Shown here: positions 25,665 through 34,138 of the stretch, one piece after another
How the letters are laid out: the number at the start of each line of letters is the position of its first letter
Numbering within the stretch: the stretch's first letter is position 1
DNA from: an uncultured Eubacteriales bacterium
GTDB lineage: Bacteria > Bacillota > Clostridia > Christensenellales > Aristaeellaceae
Length of the DNA stretch: 54,236 nucleotides
Direction: 5' to 3'
NCBI GenBank assembly: GCA_900315315.1
Contig: OMYT01000022.1
Span: 1-54,236, forward strand
Position numbers and translations under genes: made by a program
The notes under the pieces: model-generated
Seen by the model: the letters and a program-made list of their open reading frames with translations, nothing else
What the model was told of the DNA's origin: nothing
Database searches by the model: none

Positions 25665-27449
25665 TCATTTGCGTTCCGTGATTTCCTTGTCCAGCTTGGC
25701 GATGAGTTCGTCCAGGGACATGGATGTGGTCTGATCCGTCGCGCGGTCGCGCACGGCAACGGAATTCTCGGCGATTTCCTTCTCACCGATGATCAGCATA
25801 TAGGGCACTTTGTCCTCCTGGCGGGCATAACGGATCTTGTAACCGATTTTTTCATTCCGCTCATCCAGTTCGGCCCGGATGCCCTGCTCCATCAGTTCGC
25901 GGGTAATTTTGGCCGCGTAGTCCATGCTCTTATCGCTGACAGGCAGCACCTTCACCTGCACCGGGGCCAGCCACAGCGGGAAAGCGCCCTTGGTTTCTTC
26001 GATCAGGTAAGCCATGAAGCGGTCGATGGAGCCGAGAATGGCGCGATGCAGGACAACGGGGGTCTTCTCCGTGCCGTCCTGGTCCACATACTTCAGATTG
26101 AACTTTGCCGGCAGGCAGAAGTCCAGCTGACAGGTGCTAAGGGTATATTCAGCGCCGATGGCCGGCTTCACATTCACGTCCAGCTTCGGGCCGTAGAAAG
26201 CAGCCTCGCCGATTTCTTCCGTATAGTTGATGCCCAGCTGATTCAGCACGTCGCGCAGGGCGGACTCCGCCTTGTCCCACATTTCGTCATCCTGGTGATA
26301 CTTGACCTTGTCGTCCGGATCCCGCAGGCTCAGCACGCAGCGGTAGTCCGTAATATGGAAGTCATGATAGACTTCGCGGATCAGGTTGACCACGCTGGCC
26401 ACTTCATCCTTGATCTGGTCAGGTGTGACAAAGAGGTGGGCGTCGTTCTGACAGAAATGGCGGGCGCGCTCGATGCCCTTCAGCGTTCCGCTGGGCTCGA
26501 AGCGGAAATCATGGGCGACTTCACCGATGCGGATCGGCAGATCCCGGTAGCTGTGGAGCCGGTTGGCGTAGATCATCATGTGGTGCGGGCAGTTCATGGG
26601 CCGCAGCACGAAGCTTTCGCCTTCGACTTCCATGGCGGGGAACATATTCTCCTTATAATGATCCCAGTGGCCGCTGGTGCGGTACAGGTCGACCGTGCCG
26701 ACGCAGGGTGTCATTACATGCCGGTAGCCCAGGAGCCGCTCCTTGCCCTTGATGTAGTTTTCCAGCTCCATCCAGATTGTATAACCCTTGGGCAGGAACA
26801 TGGGAAGGCCTTTGCCGATCAGGTCGTCCGTCATGAAGAGCTGCATTTCCCGGCCGATCCGGCGATGGTCGCGGGATTTGGCTTCCTCCTGCTCCATCTC
26901 CCAGGCTTTGAGCTCATCCTGATTCCGGAAAGCAACGCCGTTGAGCCGGGTCAGCATCTTGTTAGCCTGGTTGTTCTTCCAGTAGGCGCCGGACAGGGCC
27001 GTCAGCTTGAAGGCTTTCAGCGCTTTGGTATAGGTGAGGTGCGGGCCGACGCACATGTCGATATAGTCGCCCTGCTGATAGAAAGTGATAACGGCGTCTT
27101 CCGCCAAGTCGGCGATATGCTCAACCTTGTAGATTTCGCCGCGGTCTTTCATCAGCTGAACCGCCTCGTCGCGGGGGAGAGGATAGACCTTGAAGGGCAG
27201 ATTCTCCTTCACGATCTTCTGCATCTCCGCCTGAATGGCAGGCAGATCCTCATCCGTCAGCTTAACATCGCCCAGATCGATGTCATAGTGGAAGCCTTTT
27301 TCGGTGGCGGGTCCATAGGCAAAATGGGCGTCGGGGTACAGGCGCTTGACCGCCTGGGCCATGATGTGGGCAGCGGAGTGACGAAGTACTTCCAGCTCTT
27401 CTTCCGCGGGACATTCCGCGACATGGCCGTCGTTGTAGATGATTTTCAT
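25665..27449 (-). CDS. thrS: Threonyl-tRNA synthetase, lacking most of the TGS domain
   Basis: 594 aa against about 640 for most ThrRS. Residues 20-200 are the editing domain (RHSAAHIMAQAV; DMCVGPHL with the second His/Cys set near 132). The class II catalytic core follows: motif 2 region with the zinc cysteine in RPMNCPHHMM near 286, RYHF-type RARHFCQNDAHLF, and motif 3 HRAILGSIDRFMAYLIEE near 470. The anticodon-binding domain is at the end. Only about 20 residues precede the editing domain, so the usual N-terminal TGS domain is missing; such short forms are known. It is controlled by the T-box at 27450-27711. Confidence 0.96.
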   Translation of the reverse strand: MKIIYNDGHVAECPAEEELEVLRHSAAHIMAQAVKRLYPDAHFAYGPATEKGFHYDIDLGDVKLTDEDLPAIQAEMQKIVKENLPFKVYPLPRDEAVQLMKDRGEIYKVEHIADLAEDAVITFYQQGDYIDMCVGPHLTYTKALKAFKLTALSGAYWKNNQANKMLTRLNGVAFRNQDELKAWEMEQEEAKSRDHRRIGREMQLFMTDDLIGKGLPMFLPKGYTIWMELENYIKGKERLLGYRHVMTPCVGTVDLYRTSGHWDHYKENMFPAMEVEGESFVLRPMNCPHHMMIYANRLHSYRDLPIRIGEVAHDFRFEPSGTLKGIERARHFCQNDAHLFVTPDQIKDEVASVVNLIREVYHDFHITDYRCVLSLRDPDDKVKYHQDDEMWDKAESALRDVLNQLGINYTEEIGEAAFYGPKLDVNVKPAIGAEYTLSTCQLDFCLPAKFNLKYVDQDGTEKTPVVLHRAILGSIDRFMAYLIEETKGAFPLWLAPVQVKVLPVSDKSMDYAAKITRELMEQGIRAELDERNEKIGYKIRYARQEDKVPYMLIIGEKEIAENSVAVRDRATDQTTSMSLDELIAKLDKEITERK

Positions 27450-27711
27450 TGGGATACCCTCCTTCTTTATTCGGGCCGGAGCAAATCAAAAAGCATCCGC
27501 CCTGCGTTGCTTGCCGGGACGGATGCTGTGTCAGCATTCGCGGTTCCACCCTGCTTGTTCTGAAAACCACTCATTGTGCCGCAGTATCGGGCGGCGCCCG
27601 CTCTTCATCCGGGAATGGTATCGGCTCAGGTTCCGCTGCGGGCTTGCACCTGACCCCGCTCTCTGAGAGCCGGAGCTCCTGACCGCATGTTTCCCTTCAT
27701 CTGAAAAGGAT
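27450..27711 (-). promoter_or_regulatory. T-box leader of thrS
   Basis: Read on the minus strand, the leader has AGAGAG (AG-box), GGTGCAAG, a candidate specifier ACC (27617-27619, followed by A) for threonine, and the T-box run GGGTGGAACCGCG (27541-27553 region) whose bulge pairs with the tRNA acceptor end. The terminator at 27483-27527 follows. Uncharged tRNA-Thr should stabilise the antiterminator and switch thrS on. Confidence 0.9.
27483..27527 (-). terminator. Terminator of the thrS T-box
   Basis: AGCATCCG (27492-27499) pairs with CGGATGCT (27520-27527), extended by three more G-C pairs. The minus-strand transcript ends the stem with GCTTTTTGATTTG, a fair U-run. Confidence 0.85.
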
Positions 27712-27717
27712 AAGGGA

Positions 27718-27746
27718 AGTATAACCTTTCTTGAGGTTAAACGCAA
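27718..27746 (-). promoter_or_regulatory. Promoter of thrS
   Basis: On the minus strand TTGCGT (27741-27746), 17-bp spacer, TATACT (27718-27723); the transcript should start near 27711 and run into the T-box. Confidence 0.7.
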
Positions 27747-27762
27747 GAGTTTTTTTCAAGGG

Positions 27763-27921
27763 GGCTTTCCGATCTTCCTGGGCTGCCGCCCGTTCTCTGC
27801 TGAGAAAGAGCCACTGGCTCTTTCTCCGGGCGCGCCGAACCCCCAGACCCCTTCGGTTCAATGGGGTTGGCTTTCCGATCGCCCCCTTGACCCCTTCGGT
27901 TCAATGGGGTTGGCTTTCCGA
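27763..27921 (+). repeat. Tandem and dispersed intergenic repeats
   Basis: A 33-bp unit from GACCCCTTCGG to GGCTTTCCGA occurs at 27846-27878 and again at 27889-27921, a 43-bp period; each unit holds a small CCCC/GGGG hairpin. A third GGCTTTCCGA is at 27763-27772, and related copies lie at 8853 and 14241. A degenerate half (GACCACTTCGG) follows at 27931. The region lies between the divergent thrS and L,D-transpeptidase genes. Confidence 0.7.
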
Positions 27922-27943
27922 ATGCTTCTTGACCACTTCGGCT

Positions 27944-27972
27944 TTGACACGTGCGGTGCAATATGTTATGCT
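27944..27972 (+). promoter_or_regulatory. Promoter of the L,D-transpeptidase gene
   Basis: TTGACA (27944-27949), 17-bp spacer, TATGCT (27967-27972); about 30 bases ahead of the ATG at 28010. Confidence 0.7.
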
Positions 27973-28009
27973 TTTTTCTCCCCGGAGGGGGGGAGATACG
28001 GAGGATGAA

Positions 28010-29179
28010 ATGCGCAGGATTATTGCCGCTTTATGTTTGATTTTCATGCTGCTTTCCGCTGCTTCGGCGGAGGATTTTCTGCTGGGCGCAGAGCCGGAAA
28101 AAACGGATATCACTCCGGCTTACCGCAGTGAATACAGGCCGGAGCATGAGAACTGCTACTGGTGCACGCCGATGGACCTGACGGACGAGGAAGCCGTATG
28201 GAAGATGCTCACAGCCCCGATAACCGTTGTTGACCTGGATATGATGAAGCAGACGGTCTGCTACAAAGAGCCGGATGAAAACAGCGAAGCGATCGGCATG
28301 ATCACCGGCAGCAGCCAGGGTCTGCATGTGCTGGAGACGCTGGACAACGGCTGGACGCTGATCGAGACTTATTCCACGAGCTTCCATGACAGCAAAGTCA
28401 AAAACTTCAATGCCTTTGTAACCGGCTATATCAAAACGGACCGGCTGAAGACCGTCCAGGTGAATCAAAATTACGGCATCATCATTGATAAGCTGACCCA
28501 GCGGCTGTACTTTTTTATGGACGGGCATCTGGAAACCTCGCTGGCGATTTCCACGGGACTGTATAATTCCAAACAGCCTTACAACGAAAGCCGCTCCGGT
28601 GAGTATATGATCATTTATACCAAAACCGGCGCCCTGATTGACGGGAACATGCACTGCGATTACGCGCTGCGGTTCAACGCGGCGGACTATCTGCACGAGG
28701 TGCCCTACATTATCCAGAATGGGCAGAAGAACTACAAGGGATATGAGAACAAGCTCGGTACCCGTGCCAGCCACGGCTGCCTGCGGGTGCAGCGCAACAA
28801 GAACTCGCAGGGCTACAATATGCGCAGGATCAGCGAACTGATCAAAAAACGGAAGGACAAAAACTGCGTCAAGCTGGTGGTCTGGGAGGATTACCAGGGG
28901 CGGCAGGTAAAGATCCCGGACGACGACACCCCGCTGTATTACAATCCGAAGAAAGGCACGCAGTATCACGCCGTAGCGGACTGCGCCAGCATCCGGAAAA
29001 AGTTCCTGCCGCTGACGGCTTTCACTTTCGGTGAACTGGAGGAAAAAACCTTCGCGAAGCTGGATCCCTGCCCTTACTGCCAGCCTACGCCCCGGAGAGC
29101 AGTGCTGGAAGAGATCAATGAGATCCACCTGGAATCTTCCCCGGGCGAAGTCATGAGCTACTGGCCGGAGAAAAAATGA
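28010..29179 (+). CDS. L,D-transpeptidase (YkuD domain) with SH3-like and C-terminal Cys/His domains
   Basis: 389 aa. Residues 1-20 are a signal peptide (IIAALCLIFMLLSAASA). An SH3-like segment around 85-115 (AIGMITGSSQGLHVLETLD) precedes the YkuD domain at about 160-300, whose catalytic motif is SHGCLRVQ near residue 256 with the active Cys. The last 60 residues hold YHAVADCASIRKKFLPL and CPYCQP, a small Cys/His motif common in secreted Clostridial proteins. YkuD enzymes form 3-3 peptide cross-links in murein. GGAGG at 28000-28004. The 3' end overlaps the convergent kinase-like gene by 22 bp. Confidence 0.9.
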   Translation: MRRIIAALCLIFMLLSAASAEDFLLGAEPEKTDITPAYRSEYRPEHENCYWCTPMDLTDEEAVWKMLTAPITVVDLDMMKQTVCYKEPDENSEAIGMITGSSQGLHVLETLDNGWTLIETYSTSFHDSKVKNFNAFVTGYIKTDRLKTVQVNQNYGIIIDKLTQRLYFFMDGHLETSLAISTGLYNSKQPYNESRSGEYMIIYTKTGALIDGNMHCDYALRFNAADYLHEVPYIIQNGQKNYKGYENKLGTRASHGCLRVQRNKNSQGYNMRRISELIKKRKDKNCVKLVVWEDYQGRQVKIPDDDTPLYYNPKKGTQYHAVADCASIRKKFLPLTAFTFGELEEKTFAKLDPCPYCQPTPRRAVLEEINEIHLESSPGEVMSYWPEKK

Positions 29180-29733
29180 CTCAGATGTTCCAGAAACTCA
29201 GGCGTCCGGGCCCAGTACCGGATTCCCCAGTTTTCGAAGTCCCACTTTTCCATGTATTCGTTACACTCGTAATCCACATACCAGATCAGGCCGTCCCGGA
29301 TCACAAAATTGGTCGGGAAGTAATCAATATTCATGCCGGCGGATTTTGCCTGTGCAGACATTTCCCGTACCTGGTCCAGATACGGATCGGCTGAACCGCC
29401 GTTCCGGACAAGATCAAAGATGGTGTCTCCGGGGATGTATTCCTTGACCACGATCTCAGCTTCTTCGTCGATGGCAATCAGTGCCGGGATTCTGATCCCC
29501 GCTTTTTGCAGCCGTTCGTAATCCCGCTTTTCCGCCTCAATCTTGTTGCCGAAAGTATAATAATCACAGGGCTCATGATGGATCTGCTTGACAACAACCT
29601 GTCCGGCTTCTCCTTCCGCCAGCCAGGCATATCCGCCTTTCCCGTGGCCAAGCAGCTTTATGATGTGATATTCCTTTCCGCCTGCGACGACGGTATTCAT
29701 GTTTTGATCAATGGTTCGAAAGTTGTTCATCAT
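29158..29733 (-). CDS. Small kinase-fold protein
   Basis: 191 aa. A glycine-rich nucleotide loop LLGHGKGGYAWLAEG near 24-38, the lysine in QVVVKQIHH near 46, Glu-containing helix KIEAEKRDYERL, and a catalytic/metal loop INIDYFPTNFVIRDGLI-like (DYFPTNFVIRDG, then VDYECN near 165) place it in the protein-kinase-like/RIO or lipopolysaccharide-kinase group. The substrate is unknown. GGGAGTG upstream favours the ATG at 29733; a longer frame starts at 29772. It is the last gene of the minus-strand run. Confidence 0.6.
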   Translation of the reverse strand: MMNNFRTIDQNMNTVVAGGKEYHIIKLLGHGKGGYAWLAEGEAGQVVVKQIHHEPCDYYTFGNKIEAEKRDYERLQKAGIRIPALIAIDEEAEIVVKEYIPGDTIFDLVRNGGSADPYLDQVREMSAQAKSAGMNIDYFPTNFVIRDGLIWYVDYECNEYMEKWDFENWGIRYWARTPEFLEHLSHFFSGQ

Positions 29734-29768
29734 TTCACTCCCTATGTTGGCAGGTCGGTTTTGGACAT

Positions 29769-30155
29769 TCATTTATCAGCAGTTTCCGGAGGCTGCGTCT
29801 GGTCAGGGTATTCCCAGAACCCGCCCTTATGAAAATTCTCGTTTCCCAAAGGGGTGGCGGTCAGCCTGAAGATGACGCATCCGTCCGGACATACGATCGT
29901 TTTTGAATACCTGCCGTCGCCGCCGAGGTTTTCAAGATCGCCTCCGCTCCGCACAGCTTCCATCAGCGGGTAGAGCATCATCATTGTCTTTGAACAGATT
30001 CCGTATCCGTCCCTGTTGACCGGGCATCCGTACGTACAGGTATACCGGTCGCCGATTTCTTCCCCGTTGCGGCAATACCTCTCTGTGTGATCGCCGTGCA
30101 GGAATCCCGTTACTTCCACGTTAAATTCGTATTCTTCGTCATACCACTTTTTCAT
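29769..30155 (-). CDS. TIGR04076 family protein
   Basis: 128 aa with several cysteines: YTCTYGCPVNRDGYGIC near 38-54 and VCPDGCVIFRLTA near 88. This matches TIGR04076, a small family often found beside radical-enzyme or reductase genes in anaerobes; no activity is known. GGAGGG lies 9 bp before the ATG at 30155. It is 44 bp downstream of the activase gene on the same strand. Confidence 0.75.
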   Translation of the reverse strand: MKKWYDEEYEFNVEVTGFLHGDHTERYCRNGEEIGDRYTCTYGCPVNRDGYGICSKTMMMLYPLMEAVRSGGDLENLGGDGRYSKTIVCPDGCVIFRLTATPLGNENFHKGGFWEYPDQTQPPETADK

Positions 30156-30199
30156 TTTCTGCTTCCCTCCGTTTTTTATTTCTGCAGTTCTTTATTCAG

Positions 30200-31855
30200 T
30201 CAGACGTTTTCAGCGTCCAGGGCAAACAGCGCAGCGCCCAGCGCACCGCAAAGCTGTGCCTCCGGGGGCACAATGATCTCAGCTTTCAGCTTTTCCTCCA
30301 GCGCTTCCACGACGCCCCGGTTCATGGCGACACCGCCTGTCATCACATAAGCCGGCTGCCCGCCCAGTCGCATGACCAAGGAGGCTGTTTTATTTGCCAC
30401 TGCCATGTTCAGCCCGTGAATGATGTCGGCTGGATCGGTGTTGCCGGCAATCAGGGACACTACCTCCGATTCCGCGAAGACCGTGCACATGCTGGAGATG
30501 GTTACCGGTTTGCTCCATTGCCGGCCTTTTTCACTCATCTCCGGCAGCGTCATTTCCAGCGTCCGTGCCATGAGCTCCAGAAACCGGCCTGTTCCGGCGG
30601 CACATTTATCGTTCATCACAAAATTGATTACCCGGCCGTTTTCGTCCATCCGGATCACTTTGGAATCCTGCCCGCCGATGTCGATGACGGTTCTTGCTCC
30701 GGGCAGCAGATGATGGGCCCCGCGGGCGTGGCAGGTGATTTCCGTGACGGAGGCGTTTCCGCCGGCAATATGGTCGCGCCCGTAGCCGGTGGAGACCACC
30801 GTGCCGATGTCGCCGCGTGTGATTCCCGCCTGCTGTATGGCAGCTTCCAGTGCTTTGTCCGCGCCGGCAGCTGCGCCCGCGCCTGTGGGCAGGATGGCGC
30901 TGCCGACGATATTCCCCTGTCTGTCCAGAATGACCGCGTCTGTGCTGGCGGAGCCGCTGTCTATCCCGGCTGCGTACCGTGCGTTTCTTTTGGCATTCAC
31001 CTGTATTGTTCTCACTCCCAGCGTTTCGGAAAATGCTTCCAGTCTGGTGGCCAGCTGGCCGCTGCTTTGGGGGGTACAGTCTGTTTCAACTTTCAGAATC
31101 GGCTGCGCGGTGCCATTTCGCAGCCGGGCATACTGAAAACTGTAATAGTCGCAGAACTTTACCGTGTGGCAAATGATGCCGGCGGCTTTGTCGTCAGGGA
31201 CCTCCTTGCGGAACTGCATCCGCATGCAGGCAGGCGACAGCCCCAGCAGCGCGGCGGCATAGGCGGTGAAAAAATCCTCCGGCATTTCCTGCGGGCAGGG
31301 GGCCGGCCTTCGGTTGCCGGTGCAGGTCTGGTCGACGACGGGCAGGGCGGATTTTTCCTGCGCTGTGCGCAGCAGCAGACTGCCGCCGTGGGCCCCGGTC
31401 AGGGTGATATGCGGCGTTTGTTTCCAGGATTCATCGGAAACGGCGCCGGCTCTCCAGGCGTCGAAGGCAAGATCGGGCCGGAAGGAAGAACCGCTCCATG
31501 CCGAAAGAGCATCCCGCAGTCGCTCCAGTTCCCGTTTGAATCGTTTCTGCTCCGCCGGGCCCTGCTTGTGGGGCAGGGGAAGCAACCAGAGAAAGTCCAT
31601 ATCACCCCGGGCAAGCAGAATATCATAGATCCTGCGGCATACGTCACAGCAGTCTACCAGCAGCAGCCGGCGAATGCCTTTCCCCAGGACTTCTTCCAGC
31701 ACGGCCTTGCCAAAGCCGCACAGATTGGGATGGCCGCAGCTGTCCGCACAGGAAAACCCGGCCGGGGACGGGTCCAGACGCTCACAGGGCAGCGAAAACC
31801 CGGCGAGCAGTTCCACGGGCGTATATTTACATACGTAGTAAACGGGTTCAGCCAT
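30200..31855 (-). CDS. 2-hydroxyacyl-CoA dehydratase activase fused to a dehydratase-like domain
   Basis: 551 aa. The C-terminal 260 residues are a BadF/HgdC-type activase: AAGIDSGSASTDAV near 292 (ASKHA nucleotide fold), VIDIGGQDSKVI near 393, and the cluster-bearing NDKCAAGTGRFLE near 415 and ISSMCTVFAESEVVS near 446. The N-terminal 280 residues resemble a shortened HgdB/D-type subunit (YYVCKYTPVELLAGF, CGHPNLCGFGKAVLE near 40-50, LLLVDCCDVCRRIYD near 65). ATP hydrolysis by the dimeric activase normally drives one electron to the dehydratase. The start overlaps the preceding gene by 8 bp, so the two are coupled. Fusion of both parts is unusual. Confidence 0.86.
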   Translation of the reverse strand: MAEPVYYVCKYTPVELLAGFSLPCERLDPSPAGFSCADSCGHPNLCGFGKAVLEEVLGKGIRRLLLVDCCDVCRRIYDILLARGDMDFLWLLPLPHKQGPAEQKRFKRELERLRDALSAWSGSSFRPDLAFDAWRAGAVSDESWKQTPHITLTGAHGGSLLLRTAQEKSALPVVDQTCTGNRRPAPCPQEMPEDFFTAYAAALLGLSPACMRMQFRKEVPDDKAAGIICHTVKFCDYYSFQYARLRNGTAQPILKVETDCTPQSSGQLATRLEAFSETLGVRTIQVNAKRNARYAAGIDSGSASTDAVILDRQGNIVGSAILPTGAGAAAGADKALEAAIQQAGITRGDIGTVVSTGYGRDHIAGGNASVTEITCHARGAHHLLPGARTVIDIGGQDSKVIRMDENGRVINFVMNDKCAAGTGRFLELMARTLEMTLPEMSEKGRQWSKPVTISSMCTVFAESEVVSLIAGNTDPADIIHGLNMAVANKTASLVMRLGGQPAYVMTGGVAMNRGVVEALEEKLKAEIIVPPEAQLCGALGAALFALDAENV

Positions 31856-33119
31856 GACTGTGTCCCTCCAGCATCTCCAGAAAAGCGTTCAGGCGGGTGG
31901 CCGTCTGTCCGTCCGAGGCGTTGCGCCGGTCACAGCCGTCACCGTTCAGGATCAGGGTGGGGAAGCCTGCCTTTTCCAGTTCACTTTTGAAAAGGGCGGA
32001 CAGACCCATGGTCTGCTTGCACCCCCAATGGCAAAAGCAGATTACGCCGTCCACATCCAATTCGTCCGCCAGCGCCAGCGCGGCTTCGACCCGCTTCTGT
32101 CCGCCGTTCCAGGGGCTGTATACCAGGCGGCGGGCCATGCTTTCATAGGGCAGGCCGGGATCCACATCCGTCAGGCTTTCGGTGCACATGTCACAGGTTA
32201 TGATCTGGCAGCGGTCGTTGAGATCAAACAACTCCTTCACCGGCGTCTGCCAGATCGGAATGGTGTGCAGCCACAGGAGACGTATGCCGCGGGCCGGCGG
32301 GGCGGCGCGCAGATCGTGAAGCAGCATATCTGCGTACCGTTCCGCAGCGGGAGAACCTAAGCCGTTGTGGGACAGATAGATTTCATACATTTCCGAGGTA
32401 ACGTCCCCGTACAGGGAATGCGTCCTTTTTTCCGTCAGGCAGGCACGCAGGTTTTCCACTGTGCGTCTGGAGCGGATCATGGTTTCCCGCAGTTTCTGTT
32501 CCTCCAGCCTGCGGCCCAGATGCTCCTGCATAAACCCGGCCAGCTCCCGGAACTGGTCCGCCACATAAGCTACGCTTTCCTCGCTCTGTTCCGGCGGCAC
32601 GTCCACATAGTAATGCGGCACATCATAGAGCGCGGCCAGCTCCCGGAAGGTCAGATGGTTGGCGTCGCATACCAGGGAGGTATTGATCACCATGGCAGGC
32701 TTCGGCATCACGTTCAGATAAGCGGTGCCCAGCAGCACCTTGTGATAGGAACAGTAGGTCTCGGCGATTCCCTCGTTTTCCGCCGCGTCAGCAAAAACCG
32801 CCTCGGCCTGGGAACCGTTGATATACGCAGCCAGCATTTCCGCGCACATGGGCGTAATTCCTATTGCTTCCAACAGTTCGCAGGGTTGAAAAACGCTGAC
32901 AAGCGCTGCGCTTTCAGCGTGATCCAGCACCCGGCACATGACGCGGTTCAGCGCAACGGCGCTGTATTGGCGGGAAGGGGGAAGCCTTTTATCGGGCATA
33001 TAGCGCAAAATGCCCCTGAAAGTCTTCAGCCCGGTAACAAGAAGCTTACGGCTCCGGACGGGATCGTCCGCGGCCAGCTTGCCGATGGTCTTCCCGAAGG
33101 TCTGAACGAGATCCGCCAT
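31848..33119 (-). CDS. 2-hydroxyacyl-CoA dehydratase subunit (HgdB/BcrC-like)
   Basis: 423 aa. FeS-ligand cysteines are in VSVFQPCELLEAIG near 76, NTSLVCDANH near 151 and ICFCHWGCKQTM near 370; the NGDGCDRRN end is typical of the family. These subunits hold the catalytic 4Fe-4S cluster of dehydratases acting on hydroxyacyl-CoA or benzoyl-CoA, or the double cubane of DCCP proteins. Only one such subunit is present beside an activase with a built-in half, so a noncanonical complex is likely. GAGGAG is 9 bp upstream. The substrate is not predictable. Confidence 0.85.
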   Translation of the reverse strand: MADLVQTFGKTIGKLAADDPVRSRKLLVTGLKTFRGILRYMPDKRLPPSRQYSAVALNRVMCRVLDHAESAALVSVFQPCELLEAIGITPMCAEMLAAYINGSQAEAVFADAAENEGIAETYCSYHKVLLGTAYLNVMPKPAMVINTSLVCDANHLTFRELAALYDVPHYYVDVPPEQSEESVAYVADQFRELAGFMQEHLGRRLEEQKLRETMIRSRRTVENLRACLTEKRTHSLYGDVTSEMYEIYLSHNGLGSPAAERYADMLLHDLRAAPPARGIRLLWLHTIPIWQTPVKELFDLNDRCQIITCDMCTESLTDVDPGLPYESMARRLVYSPWNGGQKRVEAALALADELDVDGVICFCHWGCKQTMGLSALFKSELEKAGFPTLILNGDGCDRRNASDGQTATRLNAFLEMLEGHSHG

Positions 33120-33189
33120 GATGTGCTCCTCTTTCCGTTATGGTGCAGGTCGAATATAGCACAATTCAGAAGGAAGAGAAAGAGGAATA

Positions 33190-33633
33190 TTAAACCATCA
33201 TGACCATTTCAATCTCATCTTCATCTTCAGCTCCGGTTGCGGAAAAACCCTTGCTTTCATACAGTTTCCTTGCGACGGGATTGTTTTTATTGCAGGTCAG
33301 GGCGATTCTGCCCGAATCACCGAATGGTTTTGTTCTGATATATTCGATCACCCGGCCCAGGGCCTCTGTGCCGTACCCCTTCCCCTGCACGGATTCGTCG
33401 ATCATCATGTGCCAGATATCGTACTCGGGGATATCGTAATCATAGATTATCATGACATATCCGATCATCTTTCCATCAGCATAGATGCCGAACGGCTGGC
33501 ACTGGTTCCGGTAAACATATGCCTGTGCAAGGCTGCGTATCGGGTGAGAAACATATTCATCCTGTCCCTGCGCAAGCCTGAGGTTAAAAGCGTCCAGAAA
33601 ATTATCTTCTGTGATTGCCTTCAGTTCTGTCAT
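33190..33633 (-). CDS. GNAT acetyltransferase (SpeG/PaiA-like)
   Basis: 147 aa. The GNAT acetyl-CoA loop is IDESVQGKGYGTEALGRV near residue 80, after YDIWHMMI; NNPVARKLYESKGFSATG ends the domain. The strand FGIYADGKMIGYVMIIYD resembles polyamine acetyltransferases. Its start overlaps no gene; a 28-bp gap separates it from the GNAT upstream. Confidence 0.88.
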   Translation of the reverse strand: MTELKAITEDNFLDAFNLRLAQGQDEYVSHPIRSLAQAYVYRNQCQPFGIYADGKMIGYVMIIYDYDIPEYDIWHMMIDESVQGKGYGTEALGRVIEYIRTKPFGDSGRIALTCNKNNPVARKLYESKGFSATGAEDEDEIEMVMMV

Positions 33634-33661
33634 ACGTTTTCTCCTTACAATTTCAGGTTAA

Positions 33662-34129
33662 TTAATCCCGCAGAGTTTCCTGTGCATCATCTCTCATCGG
33701 TGTAAACCGTATGCCGTTGACTGTCTTCTCTTCTTCCGTCGGAACAAATCCGATTGCTTTATAGAACGGCAGTCCATATGGTGAAGAGTTGAGCGTAATC
33801 GTATCATGGGGATAAATCTTACGCAGGTATCGGAATAATGATGTTCCGATACCCCGTCTGTGATAACTGCCATCCACAAAGAAGAAGCAGATGTGCATCC
33901 TGTCCGGCCTGATGCCGATCTCACCGATCAGTTTTTCCCCGTCAAATGCCCCGTAGTATTCTATTCCGGCCAGATAATCATTATCATGAAGGCATTTACG
34001 GAACTCTTCCGTACCTTCCGGAGTATAATCCGGTGATTCATATTCAGAAAAGGTTTTCCATGCAAGCTCCAGTGCCGCCGGGATTTCACCCGCGGTTAAT
34101 TTGCGCATCGAAATCGCATTCGGCTTCAT
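33662..34129 (-). CDS. GNAT family N-acetyltransferase
   Basis: 155 aa. HICFFFVDGSYHRRGIGTSL near 85-100 carries the acetyl-CoA loop RRGIGTSLF; the end YGLPFYKAIGFVPTE is usual for the fold. No substrate can be assigned. It follows the cysteine hydrolase gene by 9 bp. Confidence 0.87.
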   Translation of the reverse strand: MKPNAISMRKLTAGEIPAALELAWKTFSEYESPDYTPEGTEEFRKCLHDNDYLAGIEYYGAFDGEKLIGEIGIRPDRMHICFFFVDGSYHRRGIGTSLFRYLRKIYPHDTITLNSSPYGLPFYKAIGFVPTEEEKTVNGIRFTPMRDDAQETLRD

Positions 34130-34138
34130 TGAAAATCA

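Noticed and set aside
27731-28009. Upstream extension of the L,D-transpeptidase gene by 93 codons
   Set aside because: It runs through the intergenic repeats and its own promoter; signal peptide, SD and promoter all place the start at 28010.
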